A stretch of 64,000 nt of DNA, taken from NCBI RefSeq assembly GCF_035653575.1, contig NZ_DASRBQ010000016.1:27958-91957 (forward strand), read 5' to 3'. The notes beneath the pieces were generated by a model. The model saw only the letters and a program-made list of their open reading frames with translations, searched no databases and was not told the DNA's origin. Source of the stretch: Actinocrinis sp035653575 (lineage in GTDB: Bacteria > Actinomycetota > Actinomycetes > Streptomycetales > Catenulisporaceae). Of the stretch, positions 1 to 8,178 are shown in pieces; within the stretch, counting starts at the first letter, position 1; each line of letters opens with the position of its first letter. A program made the position numbers and the translations under genes.

Positions 1-1314
1 GCCGAGCGCGAAGATCGCGACGCCGGCGAACAACGCCGCGGTGCCCACGATGACCCGGAATTCCGTCAGCGACGAGACCGGAAGGATGTACCGGCCGTGG
101 TTGTACGCGATGTGGTCGCTCAGCGGCATCGCAATGACGGACGCGACCAGCCCGACCAGGAACGTCATGGTGCCGATGACGACCGCCTTCGCCGCCAGGA
201 CGCGTCCGCGCCGGGGAGTGGCCGCCAAGGTGAGCCGGATGAGGCCCCTGCGGTACTCGGCCGTGATGAACATGGCGGCGACGATCGCGATGGCGATCAG
301 CCCGGCGAAGGCGCCGACCAGGCTCTGCTCCACCGGCCGTCCGTCGCCAAGGCCGCCCGCGCCCCACGGCGCGATGTCCCCGGTGCCGGTCACCGTGAAG
401 CCGTCACCGGACTGCTGGTAGTTCGCGGCCTGCAGCAGGTCCGCGGCGCGCGCCTTGGCGGTTCCGACCACGTCACCCTGCCACGTCGCGCCCTGCGCCG
501 CGCCTTGCACGGCGACGTTGTCGAAGGAACCGGTGGCCTGGGTAGGGCCTCCCACCGAGGACCCGCCCCCGAAGTTCTGCGTGGTCACCGTGTAGCCGGG
601 CGAGGTCGCGAACAGGCCGACCTGGACCGTGGACGGTAGGCCGGCCAAGGTCGCGCTGCTGACGGCGGTCCAGTGCGTGCCGTCGAGCGAGTCGTAGCCG
701 GTGATGGTGTCGCCGCTGCGGACCAAGCGCAGCCAACGCGGAGACGACGAGCTGACGGCCCCCGGCGTACCGGCGACGTCGTGCGTGAAGTTGTACTGCA
801 TCCGCACGCCGTTGCCGCCGGTGACCATCATCGCCGCATACGCCGAACCCGCCGCGTCGCTCTGCTTGATGATGATCCCCGCCTTGGACCAGGGTTGCGT
901 GCCCGAGACCATCCCGGCCGTGTCCGACCCGGATCCAATCGCGCCTTGAGGCGAATACAGGCCGGTGAACGAGGTGACTCGCGCGGTGATGGTTCCGTTT
1001 CCGGCCAGCGGCTGATGCACGAAGTAGAAGGTGTCGAACACCGCCTCGCCATCCGGTCCGAGCGGCGGGTTCAACCGGCAGGCCGCGCCGCTGCGCTGGC
1101 CCGAATTGCCGGGGCCGCCGCCGCACTGGATCGACCCGGCGGTCGCGGTCAGCAGACCGAGCCCCACCATCACCAGCACCGCGACGAACAGGCCGATGAT
1201 CCAGCCGCGCACGGTGCGGAACTTGGTCCACTCCGCTCGCAGCGACTGCGCGAATCCATCGCGCGCTGAGTGCACCTCGGTGCGATACGGCGTGACAGAG
1301 CTCGTCGTCGTCAT
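1..1314 (-). CDS. ABC-2 type transporter permease with an extracellular lectin-like domain (partial)
   Basis: Membrane subunit of an ABC exporter, encoded with the ATPase gene upstream; its ATG overlaps that gene's stop by 4 bp (ATGA, 1311-1314). The reading frame runs open for 438 codons to the left edge, so the C-terminus is missing. Residues about 38-58 form TM1. About 90-245 form a soluble region resembling concanavalin-A/DUF1349 domains (motifs WLRLVRSGDTITGYDS and LPSTVQVGLFA). Further TM segments follow about residue 285, including the ABC-2 hallmark stretch ITAEYRRGLIRLTLAATPRR. The large extracytoplasmic loop between TM1 and the rest is the notable feature and may bind a ligand; this is inference. 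The transported substrate is unknown. Confidence 0.82.
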   Translation of the reverse strand, partial: MTTTSSVTPYRTEVHSARDGFAQSLRAEWTKFRTVRGWIIGLFVAVLVMVGLGLLTATAGSIQCGGGPGNSGQRSGAACRLNPPLGPDGEAVFDTFYFVHQPLAGNGTITARVTSFTGLYSPQGAIGSGSDTAGMVSGTQPWSKAGIIIKQSDAAGSAYAAMMVTGGNGVRMQYNFTHDVAGTPGAVSSSSPRWLRLVRSGDTITGYDSLDGTHWTAVSSATLAGLPSTVQVGLFATSPGYTVTTQNFGGGSSVGGPTQATGSFDNVAVQGAAQGATWQGDVVGTAKARAADLLQAANYQQSGDGFTVTGTGDIAPWGAGGLGDGRPVEQSLVGAFAGLIAIAIVAAMFITAEYRRGLIRLTLAATPRRGRVLAAKAVVIGTMTFLVGLVASVIAMPLSDHIAYNHGRYILPVSSLTEFRVIVGTAALFAGVAIFALG

Positions 1315-2261
1315 CGCGCCGCCCCCTCGCTGCCGTTGGCGTCTTCGGCCGGCGCGGCGCGGAACTCGACCGCCTCGCGGGTCAGCTCCATGTACGCCTC
1401 CTCCAGCGACGCGCGATGCGCCGAGACCTCGGAGAACGGCACGGCGCTCGCGTTGAGCAGCGTGACGACGCGCTCCGCTGTCAATCCAGAGATGGTCAAC
1501 GTCTCCAAGCCCGTGGCGGCCACCGTCGCCCCCGCGTTCGCGAGCACCGTCATCGCGTGCGTGCGCGCGGCGGTGCGCACTGCTACACGGTCGCCGGACG
1601 CCGCGGCGATCAGTTCGGCGACGCTGGTGTCGGCGATGACCTTGCCGCGGCCGACCACCACCAGGTGGTCCGCGGCGTCCTGCAGCTCGCTCATCAGATG
1701 GCTGGAGACCAAGATCGCCCGGCCCTGCGCGGCCAGTGAGCGCAGGAACCCGCGCATCCACACGATGCCCTCGGGATCCATGCCGTTGAACGGCTCGTCG
1801 AGCATGAGCGCCGGGGGATCGCCGAGCAGCGCCGCGGCGATGCCCAGCCGCTGCCGCATGCCGAGCGAGAAGCCGCCGGCCTTGCGGCGGATCGCCGAAC
1901 CGAGGCCGGCCTGCTCCACCACCTCGTCCACCCGGCGCGCCGCAAGGCCCTGCGAATGCGCCAGCCAGAGCAGGTGGTTGCGGGCCGAACGGCTCGGCTG
2001 CAAGGCGGCGGCGTCCAGTAGCGAACCCAAATGGCTGAGCGGGTGGCGCAGGCTGCGATACGGCTGCCCGCCGACCAGCGCGGTACCCGCGTCGGGCGCA
2101 TCGAGACCGAGGATCACCCGCATCGTGGTCGACTTGCCGGCGCCGTTCGGGCCGACGAACCCGGTCACCTGTCCTGGCTGCACGGCGAAGGACAATCCGT
2201 CCAGCGCCTGCGTCGGCCCGAACCGCTTGCGCAGGCCGTTCACTTCGATGGCTGCTTCCAT
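1311..2261 (-). CDS. ABC transporter ATP-binding protein
   Basis: Cytoplasmic ATPase that would energise the downstream permease. Visible motifs are Walker A (GPNGAGKST), the signature SLGMRQRLGIA, Walker B (ALMLDEPFNGMD) and the H-loop region (VSSHLMSEL). The C-terminal region resembles exporters of the DrrA/CcmA type. The chosen ATG gives MEAAIEVNGLRKRFG, which fits family N-termini; an ATG-less extension of nine residues upstream is less likely. The end overlaps the permease start, so the two are translationally coupled. It is divergent from a two-component system across about 220 bp, a common layout for drug- or antimicrobial-responsive exporters. Substrate not predictable. Confidence 0.93.
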   Translation of the reverse strand: MEAAIEVNGLRKRFGPTQALDGLSFAVQPGQVTGFVGPNGAGKSTTMRVILGLDAPDAGTALVGGQPYRSLRHPLSHLGSLLDAAALQPSRSARNHLLWLAHSQGLAARRVDEVVEQAGLGSAIRRKAGGFSLGMRQRLGIAAALLGDPPALMLDEPFNGMDPEGIVWMRGFLRSLAAQGRAILVSSHLMSELQDAADHLVVVGRGKVIADTSVAELIAAASGDRVAVRTAARTHAMTVLANAGATVAATGLETLTISGLTAERVVTLLNASAVPFSEVSAHRASLEEAYMELTREAVEFRAAPAEDANGSEGAAR

Positions 2262-2483
2262 GCCACGCAGGCTAGGGGCGGGCCGCACCAGGGGTCGTCA
2301 CGCCACGGAGCAATCCTCACCGTAGCTGACCCGAGGGAGCTAAACCTCCGGACATCCCTCGCGCGGGGGATGCAAGTGTCACCGCGACCGGGGACGTCGG
2401 TGCGCCCAACCAGCGGCGACAATGGCGGTGCCGGGCGTGGCGGCCTCGGCGCTTGGCGGCAGGCGATCATGGGAGGCGAACAG

Positions 2484-3788
2484 GTGACCGCAGCGGGAGA
2501 GCGGGGCGAGCGGTGGACGCGCAGCGGCCGGCGGTTCGCCACGGCCGCGCGGATCCCGGCTCTCGCCGCGACCCTGCTGAGCCTGGCCGCGGTGCTCGAA
2601 CTGGCCGTGCGCACGACAGCCACGGCGACCGTCAGGGTCGGCGAGAGCGTCGATGGGCCGACCCGGGTCCTGCACCTCGGCGACACCGACCTGAGCTGGC
2701 AGGCCGCGATGGTGGTCTACCTGCTCGCGCTGACCTCCACCCTGGCGCCCGCGCTCCTGCGCCCGGCCGCCGCGGCGGTATCGGTGAGCGCCGCGAACGT
2801 CCTGATGCTCGGGATCTTCCACACGCTGACCCTCGCGGGCGCGGCCGGGCAGCTGCTCGTCGGCTACCGGCTCGGGCGCTGCGGCTCGCGAGTGCTGGCC
2901 CCGGCTCTCGCCGCCCCCTTCGTCGCGCTCGCGCTCGCCGGATTCGATCCGCCCGACCGCGAGACCGGTTTCCTCACCGTGCTGCTGGCCTCGCTCGCCC
3001 CGGCGGCGGCGCTGGCCGGACTGGCCGTGCGGGAGCGCGGCGAGGCACTGGCCCGCAGCGAGGCGCAGGAAGTGATCGCCAGCACCCTGATGGAGCACTC
3101 GGCCCGCGGCGAACGGGCCCGCATCGCCCGCGAGCTGCACGACGTGGTCGCCCACCACATCTCGATGATCGCCGTGCAGGCGGAAACGGCCCGCCTGGCC
3201 ACCCCGGGACTGCCCACCGCCGGAGCCCGCAGGCTGCTGGAGATCGGCGACACCGCGCGGGCCGCGCTGACCGAGATGCGCCGCCTGCTCGGAGTGTTGC
3301 GCGAGGACGCGCGCGACGCCGATCCGCAGCGGCCGGACCCGCAGAAGCCGCGGGCCGACCTGAGACCGCAGCCGACCCTCCAACAGCTCGTCGAGCTGCT
3401 GGACGAAGCGAGGAATGCCTCCATGACCGGCGTACGGCTGATCGTCTCCGGGTCGCCGACCACCCTCGACCCCGGCGTCGAGCTCGCCGCGTACCGCATC
3501 ATCCAGGAAGCCCTCACCAACGCCCGGCGCCACGCCCCGGGCGCCGCGGTCGATGTGGAGCTGCACTACACCGCGGAGACGCTGCGTTTGCGCGTACGCG
3601 ACAACGGGCCAGGAACAGGATTCGAAGCCGTGGAAGCCGGCCCGGCGAAACCCGGGGCCGGGCACGGACTGCTGGGGATGCGCGAGCGAGCCACCGCAGT
3701 CGGCGGCCTGCTGACCGCCGGTCCGGCATCCATCGGCGGCTTCCTGGTCGAAGCCACCCTCCCCGCCAAGGCAGAGGTGATCGCATGA
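2484..3788 (+). CDS. Two-component sensor histidine kinase, NarL/DesK-type
   Basis: Membrane-bound sensor kinase that phosphorylates the overlapping response regulator. About 434 residues. The N-terminal 180 residues hold several hydrophobic segments (about 25-43, 72-92, 98-118, 138-153, 163-182). The HisKA_3 dimerisation domain carries phospho-acceptor His219 in RIARELHDVVAHH. The C-terminal ATPase domain shows EALTNARRHAPG (N-box), DNGPGTG and GHGLLGMRER (G-boxes). GTG at 2484 is preferred because GGGAGG lies 7 nt upstream; an in-frame ATG at 2469 is possible. The stop overlaps the next ATG (ATGA). Being divergent from the ABC operon suggests control of that exporter; this is inference. Confidence 0.9.
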   Translation: MTAAGERGERWTRSGRRFATAARIPALAATLLSLAAVLELAVRTTATATVRVGESVDGPTRVLHLGDTDLSWQAAMVVYLLALTSTLAPALLRPAAAAVSVSAANVLMLGIFHTLTLAGAAGQLLVGYRLGRCGSRVLAPALAAPFVALALAGFDPPDRETGFLTVLLASLAPAAALAGLAVRERGEALARSEAQEVIASTLMEHSARGERARIARELHDVVAHHISMIAVQAETARLATPGLPTAGARRLLEIGDTARAALTEMRRLLGVLREDARDADPQRPDPQKPRADLRPQPTLQQLVELLDEARNASMTGVRLIVSGSPTTLDPGVELAAYRIIQEALTNARRHAPGAAVDVELHYTAETLRLRVRDNGPGTGFEAVEAGPAKPGAGHGLLGMRERATAVGGLLTAGPASIGGFLVEATLPAKAEVIA

Positions 3789-4495
3789 CCGCCGGGTCCG
3801 CCGCGATCCGCGTCGTCGTCGCGGATGACCACCAGGTGGTGCGCACCGGCTACGCCGCCTTGCTGGACACCCAATCCGATTTCACCGTCGTCGGCACGGC
3901 GAGCGACGGCGCCGAGGCGGTGCGGATCTGCCGCGAGTCGCACCCGGACGTGGTGCTGATGGACGTGCGGATGCCGGAGCTGGACGGCATCGAGGCGACG
4001 AGGCAGCTGCTCGGAGACGACCGCCGCGACGACGCCACCGGCGGTGCGCTTCCACGCGTCCTCGTGCTCACGACCTTCGACCTCGACGAATACGTCTACG
4101 ACGCGCTTCGCGCGGGTGCGAGCGGCTTCCTGCTCAAGGACGTGACAGCGGAGCGGCTGTTCGACGCCGTGCGCGTGGTCGCCTCAGGTCAAGCGCTGCT
4201 CGCGCCCTCCGTCACCCGACGCCTCATCAGCGAGTTCGCGCAGTTGCGCCCGAAACAGGACGCCTCGTCCAAGACGGCGCTCTCGGCGCTGACGCCGCGC
4301 GAGACCCAGGTGCTGCGCCTGGTCGCGGAGGGACTGTCGAACCCTGAGATCGCGGCCCGGCTCGTCGTCACCGAGGAGACGGTCAAGACGCACGTGAGCC
4401 GGGTGCTGGGCAAGCTCGGCCTCCGCGACCGCACTCAGGCGGTCGTCGCGGCGTATGAGTCAGGACTCGTCGTTCCCGGCGACAATTCGCGCTAG
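3785..4495 (+). CDS. NarL/LuxR-family response regulator
   Basis: DNA-binding partner of the preceding kinase, 236 residues. The receiver domain (about 8-130) has the acidic pair DD at 14-15, phospho-acceptor Asp60 in VVLMDVRMPELDG, and the conserved Lys in SGFLLKDV. A short Asp/Arg-rich insertion (DDRRDDATGG) sits between alpha3 and beta4. The C-terminal LuxR-type HTH (about 162-225) reads LTPRETQVLRLVAEGLSN and then EETVKTHVSRVLGKLGLRDR. The start overlaps the kinase stop by 4 bp, so it is translationally coupled. The probable target is the divergent ABC operon, or self-regulation. Confidence 0.93.
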   Translation: MTAGSAAIRVVVADDHQVVRTGYAALLDTQSDFTVVGTASDGAEAVRICRESHPDVVLMDVRMPELDGIEATRQLLGDDRRDDATGGALPRVLVLTTFDLDEYVYDALRAGASGFLLKDVTAERLFDAVRVVASGQALLAPSVTRRLISEFAQLRPKQDASSKTALSALTPRETQVLRLVAEGLSNPEIAARLVVTEETVKTHVSRVLGKLGLRDRTQAVVAAYESGLVVPGDNSR

Positions 4496-4523
4496 CCGGC
4501 GCACGGCGGTCAATGCGCTGCGG

Positions 4524-5261
4524 TCACTGCTCCGCCGCTGCGCCGTCGGGTCCGGCGCCGGACACGTCTGCCGCGCACAGCCGCACGCAACACGAGCCTG
4601 CCTCGGGTTGCAGGACGGCGGTGGCGGCGTCGGCCGCGCCCAGGCCCTGCAAATACCCGCCGAGGAACCGGTGGTTGATCCCGCACACCAGGTCCGGTGC
4701 CTTCGCCGCGAGCGGATGGAAAGGGCAGTTGCGCAGCAGCAGCAATGCCGGGGCGGCTCGTTCAGGCTCGAATCCGAGGTCTTCGAGCGTCTCGGCCGCG
4801 AGCGTCAGGGTGCGCTCGGTGCCCAGGCGGCCGGGGCGATGCCGGTCGCGGTCGGCGTTCCCTAGCGCGTTGCCGCGCCGGTCGGCCGCCTCGAACGCGG
4901 ACTCCCGGGCGGTGCGCTCGCCGGTCTCGGTCAGGACCGCGTCGGCGAGGATCTCGGCCAGCAGCTCGTGCCGGCGCTCCGGGATGCTCACGTGGATCTG
5001 GTCGGGGACCGGTTCATAAAGCTTGGGAGCGCGCCCCACGGTGCGCACCCGGCCGGGGGCGTCGGCGCGGGTGCGCAGCAGGCCGACGTCCACCAGCTTG
5101 TCCAGGTGGAAGGCCGCGAGCTTTCGGGAGATGCCGACGCTCGCCGCCGCCTCGTCGCGGGTGACCGGACGCCGGGCGCGGCGAATGAAGCCGTACATGC
5201 CGCGGCGCAGCTCGTCGCCGAGCGCGCCGACCGCGGTCACCGGGTCCCGCTGCTGATCCAC
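4524..5261 (-). CDS. ArsR-like winged-helix regulator with a C-terminal cysteine cluster (SufR-like)
   Basis: A 245-residue repressor-like protein. The N-terminal winged helix (about 10-80) has VTRDEAAASVGISRKLAAFH as recognition region, followed by a basic wing. The C-terminal half carries Cys179 in RNCPFHPLA, Cys193 in LVCGINH, and Cys224/Cys225/Cys229 near the end. The arrangement resembles the SufR/Rv1460 group, whose cysteines bind an Fe-S cluster, so redox or iron sensing is plausible but inferred. The GTG start has no Shine-Dalgarno; TAATCT ends 6 nt upstream, suggesting a leaderless transcript. It is divergent from the DUF2231 gene and is the obvious candidate to regulate it. Confidence 0.82.
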   Translation of the reverse strand: MDQQRDPVTAVGALGDELRRGMYGFIRRARRPVTRDEAAASVGISRKLAAFHLDKLVDVGLLRTRADAPGRVRTVGRAPKLYEPVPDQIHVSIPERRHELLAEILADAVLTETGERTARESAFEAADRRGNALGNADRDRHRPGRLGTERTLTLAAETLEDLGFEPERAAPALLLLRNCPFHPLAAKAPDLVCGINHRFLGGYLQGLGAADAATAVLQPEAGSCCVRLCAADVSGAGPDGAAAEQ

Positions 5262-5267
5262 TCACCC

Positions 5268-5273
5268 AGATTA
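5268..5273 (-). promoter_or_regulatory. -10 box of a probable leaderless promoter for the ArsR-like gene
   Basis: TAATCT fits TANNNT and ends exactly 6 nt before the GTG at 5261, with no Shine-Dalgarno between. The same geometry recurs at 16735-16740 and 46526-46531. Assignment is inference from spacing. Confidence 0.45.
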
Positions 5274-5325
5274 ACGCCTATGGGTGTATCCCGGGCAGGA
5301 ATAGCTACCCGAACCCGCCTAGTCC

Positions 5326-5368
5326 TTGACCGGCCGCAGGAATAAGACCAATATTTCTTGGCGAAATA
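5326..5368 (+). promoter_or_regulatory. Promoter with overlapping inverted repeat upstream of the DUF2231 gene
   Basis: TTGACC (5326-5331), a 17-bp spacer and CAATAT (5349-5354) form a plausible promoter. A perfect 6-5-6 inverted repeat TATTTC-TTGGC-GAAATA (5352-5368) starts inside the -10 box and covers the expected transcription start. It is AT-rich within GC-rich DNA. This is where a repressor such as the divergent ArsR-like protein would bind. Confidence 0.55.
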
Positions 5369-5387
5369 GGGCTTGAAGGAGGCGGTC

Positions 5388-5939
5388 GTGAGCACGCCAT
5401 CGCAGGACGGCAAACACCCGGTCTCCCCGCTGCTGGCGGGTCCGTACGGCCATCCGCTGCACCCGTTGCTGGTCACCGTCCCGATCGGCGCGTGGGTGGC
5501 CAGCCTGGTGTTCGACATCGGTTCGCACGTGGCCGGGCGCGGCGGCATGCTCGCGGACGGCTCGCTGTGGTTGATCGCGGTCGGCGTGCTGGGCGCGCTC
5601 GCGGCGGCCAGCGTCGGGTTCCTGGACCTGTTCGCGATTCCGACCGGCACCCGGGCATTCCGCACCGGCCTGGTGCACATGTCGCTGAACCTGACGGTGA
5701 CGGTCGCGTACGCGATCGGCTTCGCCTGGCGGCGCGGCGACTACGGGCACAGCGCGTCCGTCGGCGCCGGGCAGCTGGCGCTGTCGGCCGTCAGCCTGGC
5801 GCTGCTCGCGGTCTCCGGCTTCCTCGGCGGAAAGCTCGCCTACCGCTACGGGGTGCGCGTGGCCGCGGAGAGCGTCCAGCGCGAAGGGCTCGAACCCACC
5901 TCGGCAGCGCGCGCCTCTGCCGTGCCCGGCTCCAGGTAG
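5388..5939 (+). CDS. DUF2231 family membrane protein
   Basis: Integral membrane protein of 183 residues. The family signature GPYGHPLHPLLVTVPIGAW lies near the N-terminus and is followed by about four TM helices, with a conserved-looking FLDLFAIPTGTRAFRTGLVHM between helices. The His residues of the signature could hold a cofactor, but the family's biochemistry is not established. GTG at 5388 is chosen because AAGGAGG (5376-5382) sits 5 nt before it; an upstream TTG would place the ribosome site inside the gene. It is followed after 53 bp by another small membrane protein, probably in the same operon, and is likely controlled by the divergent cysteine-bearing regulator. Confidence 0.85.
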   Translation: MSTPSQDGKHPVSPLLAGPYGHPLHPLLVTVPIGAWVASLVFDIGSHVAGRGGMLADGSLWLIAVGVLGALAAASVGFLDLFAIPTGTRAFRTGLVHMSLNLTVTVAYAIGFAWRRGDYGHSASVGAGQLALSAVSLALLAVSGFLGGKLAYRYGVRVAAESVQREGLEPTSAARASAVPGSR

Positions 5940-5992
5940 CCGGCCCCCTTCACTTGCCCCCTCCGCTCCCGACGACGAGAAAGTAGGGCACC

Positions 5993-6430
5993 ATGCACAT
6001 CGCCGCCCTGGTCACCTGGCTGATCACCGCGCTTGGCGGGTTCTACCTGCTCGGCACCTGGATCGCCCGGGGCGCGCTGCGCGCCCCCGGCTCCTCGCGG
6101 CTGCCGGCCCCGGTGCTGTTCGGGCACTTCCTGCTGGCGGCGGCAGGACTGGTGGTCTGGATCGTCTATCTGGCTGCCGGCAAGAAGGCGCTGGCCTGGA
6201 CCGCGTTCGGCCTGCTGGTGCCGGTCGCGCTGCTCGGCCTCGCCATGTTCGCCCGCTGGCTGCCCACGGTCCGCACCCGCCACGCGGTGAACCCGGTCGG
6301 GGCTCCCGGGGCGGCCGCGGCCGCGGCCGAGGCGCCGGAGCAGCACTTCCCGATCCCGGTCGTGCTGGCTCACGGCGTGTTCGCGGTAGCCACCGTGGTC
6401 CTGGTGCTGATCTCCGCAGTCCGGAAGTAG
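5993..6430 (+). CDS. Small integral membrane protein, function unknown
   Basis: A 145-residue protein with four predicted TM helices (about 3-25, 42-62, 66-88, 123-142). An Ala-rich loop (AAAAAAEAPEQHF) precedes the last helix. No catalytic motif is visible. HxxxLAAAGLVVW in helix 2 and a second His in helix 4 (VVLAHGVFAV) could be paired ligands, which is speculative. It is co-directional with the DUF2231 gene 53 bp upstream and probably forms one operon with it, so the two may be partners in the membrane. The gene ends 13 bp before the convergent CDF exporter. Confidence 0.8.
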   Translation: MHIAALVTWLITALGGFYLLGTWIARGALRAPGSSRLPAPVLFGHFLLAAAGLVVWIVYLAAGKKALAWTAFGLLVPVALLGLAMFARWLPTVRTRHAVNPVGAPGAAAAAAEAPEQHFPIPVVLAHGVFAVATVVLVLISAVRK

Positions 6431-6443
6431 GTCGGCCGGCCGG

Positions 6444-7532
6444 TCAGGCCGCGGCGCGGTGCGTGTGGTGCGCCAACGACGCGTGCGGATCGCCGAGGCC
6501 CGAATCCGTGGTGTGGTCCGTGTGCACCGTCGCCGCGGTCAACCGTGGCAGAGCGTGCATGAGGGCGTGCTCGGCCGCCACGGCGAGCGCGTGCGCCTGG
6601 ACCACCGTCAGCTGCGGATCCACCACGATCTCGGCTTCAGCCCGCAGCGCGTGCCCGATCCAGCGCATTCGCACCGCGCCGACGCCGCGGACTCCGGCGA
6701 CGTCACTCAGCGTCTCCTCCGCGCGGTCGATCAACTCCGGATCGACCGCGTCCATCAGGCGCCGGTACACCTGCCGAGCGGCGTCGCGCAGGACGAGCAG
6801 GATCGCGGCCGTGATCGCGAGGCCCACGACCGGGTCGGCCTGCCTCCAGCCGAGCGCGACGCCACCCGCGCCCAGCAGCACCGCGAGCGAGGTGAACCCG
6901 TCCGTGCGCGCGTGCAGTCCGTCCGCGACCAGCGCGGCCGAACCGATCCTGCGGCCGGTGGCGATGCGATAGCGGGCAACCCATTCGTTGCCGATGAAAC
7001 CCACCAGGGCCGCGAGCGCGACTGCCCATAGATGAGTCACCACCTGCGGATGCATCAGCCGGTTGATCGCCTCGTATGCCGCAAGACCGGCGGAGGCGGC
7101 GATGATGAGCACGATGGCGATCCCCGCCAGATCCTCGGCCCGACCGTACCCATACGTGTAGCGCCGGGTGGCCGTGCGCCGCCCGAGCAGGAAGGCGACA
7201 CCGAGGGGCACGGCCGTCAGCGCGTCGGTGCCGTTGTGGACCGCGTCGCCGAGCAGCGCGACCGAGCCGGAAATCGCGACGATCACCGCCTGCACGATCG
7301 CCGTCGCGCCGAGAACGGCAAGAGACGACCAGAGCGTGCGCATCCCTTCCCGCGAAGCCTCCATCGCGGTGTCCACCTTGTCGGCGGCATCGTGGCTGTG
7401 CGGGGTGAAGACGTGCGCGATCTGATGACGCAGCCGCGAGAAGAGACCGGGGTTATGGGCGTGATCGTGCTGCTCGTGATCGTGCTGTTCGTGGCTGTGG
7501 TCGTGGTCGTGGTGCCCGTGGTGGTCGTGCAA
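6444..7532 (-). CDS. CDF family divalent cation (zinc-type) efflux protein
   Basis: Cytoplasmic-membrane cation/proton antiporter of 362 residues in the CzcD/ZitB/ZnT group. The two metal-site motifs are HNGTD (in GDAVHNGTDAL, TM2) and HARTD (in DGLHARTDGF, TM5). This HxxxD pairing is typical of zinc-type members. The first 27 residues are almost entirely His and Asp/Glu, a probable metal-buffering tail, and a second His-rich stretch ends the protein. Six TM helices lie between residues about 68 and 245, followed by a ferredoxin-like cytoplasmic domain. The regulator 62 bp upstream is a MarR protein and is not an obvious metal sensor. Confidence 0.9.
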   Translation of the reverse strand: MHDHHGHHDHDHSHEQHDHEQHDHAHNPGLFSRLRHQIAHVFTPHSHDAADKVDTAMEASREGMRTLWSSLAVLGATAIVQAVIVAISGSVALLGDAVHNGTDALTAVPLGVAFLLGRRTATRRYTYGYGRAEDLAGIAIVLIIAASAGLAAYEAINRLMHPQVVTHLWAVALAALVGFIGNEWVARYRIATGRRIGSAALVADGLHARTDGFTSLAVLLGAGGVALGWRQADPVVGLAITAAILLVLRDAARQVYRRLMDAVDPELIDRAEETLSDVAGVRGVGAVRMRWIGHALRAEAEIVVDPQLTVVQAHALAVAAEHALMHALPRLTAATVHTDHTTDSGLGDPHASLAHHTHRAAA

Positions 7533-7594
7533 TGGGGGAGGCCTTCCGGTTACCGGCGCAGGCGGCGGACCGCCGTCCTTGTCATGATGACCGA

Positions 7595-8086
7595 TCAGCC
7601 GTTGATGATGCGATCGTCGCGGCGCGCGCCGCGGATGGCGTCGATAACAGCGCCCTGGCCATCGTGGGTTTCCCGCAGAAACTCGAGGATGAGCCGCAGT
7701 TCGTCCTCGGTGTACTTCGCCAACCGGGCCTGGCCGTTCTCGATGGCGGGCCTGAGCAGCGGATGGAGTGCCGCCATGAGGGCCGCGGTCGGGACGATCA
7801 GCTTACGGCGGCCGTGCTTCGGATCACTCTGCCGCTGAACGTACCCGACGGCTTCGAGCCGGTCGATCAGCGTCGTCATCGAGCCGCGGGTCAGGTGCAT
7901 CCGCGCGGCCAGCTCGGTGGCGGTGCGCGGGCCGCCGCGCACGATGAGGTCGAGGCAGCGCAGGTCGGTCCGGTTGATTCGGAGCGCTTCGGCCATCGCC
8001 CGGTCGCGGTCGTCGTACGCGGCCTGCAGGTCGGCGAGCGCGGCTCCGATGGCGGCAGTCAGCGCCGCCCGGTCTTGCCGCGCCAT
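7595..8086 (-). CDS. MarR-family transcriptional regulator
   Basis: A 163-residue winged-helix dimer. The recognition region reads TATELAARMHLTRGSMTTLI and the wing is RQSDPKHGRRKLI. ATG at 8086 is preferred because GGGAG lies 6 nt upstream. An in-frame ATG at 8125 would put the start codon on the operator. The promoter region shared with the divergent hydrolase has two near-identical 17-bp palindromes (8108-8124 and 8146-8162). These fit MarR dimer sites, so autorepression and control of the hydrolase are likely. Confidence 0.88.
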   Translation of the reverse strand: MARQDRAALTAAIGAALADLQAAYDDRDRAMAEALRINRTDLRCLDLIVRGGPRTATELAARMHLTRGSMTTLIDRLEAVGYVQRQSDPKHGRRKLIVPTAALMAALHPLLRPAIENGQARLAKYTEDELRLILEFLRETHDGQGAVIDAIRGARRDDRIING

Positions 8087-8107
8087 CCGAAGCTCCCGCC
8101 CGCTACT

Positions 8108-8162
8108 TGTTTGACTGTCGAACATGATGCTACTAGCCTGGCAGTTGTTTGACTATCAAACA
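8108..8162. promoter_or_regulatory. Paired MarR-type operators in the divergent promoter region
   Basis: Site 1, TGTTTGA-CTG-TCGAACA (8108-8124), and site 2, TGTTTGA-CTA-TCAAACA (8146-8162, a perfect 7-3-7 palindrome), are 38 bp apart centre to centre. On the + strand TTGACT (8111-8116), a 17-bp spacer and TAGCCT (8134-8139) form the hydrolase promoter. Site 1 therefore covers its -35 box and site 2 its start point. On the - strand TTGATA (8154-8159) and TAGTAG (8130-8135), 18 bp apart, could drive the MarR gene. Confidence 0.7.
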
Positions 8163-8178
8163 CTCACGGGGAGCAGGG

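Noticed and set aside
7440..7530. GTG/CAT-rich repetitive stretch considered as a DNA repeat element
   Set aside because: It is the codon pattern of the His/Asp-rich N-terminus of the CDF transporter.
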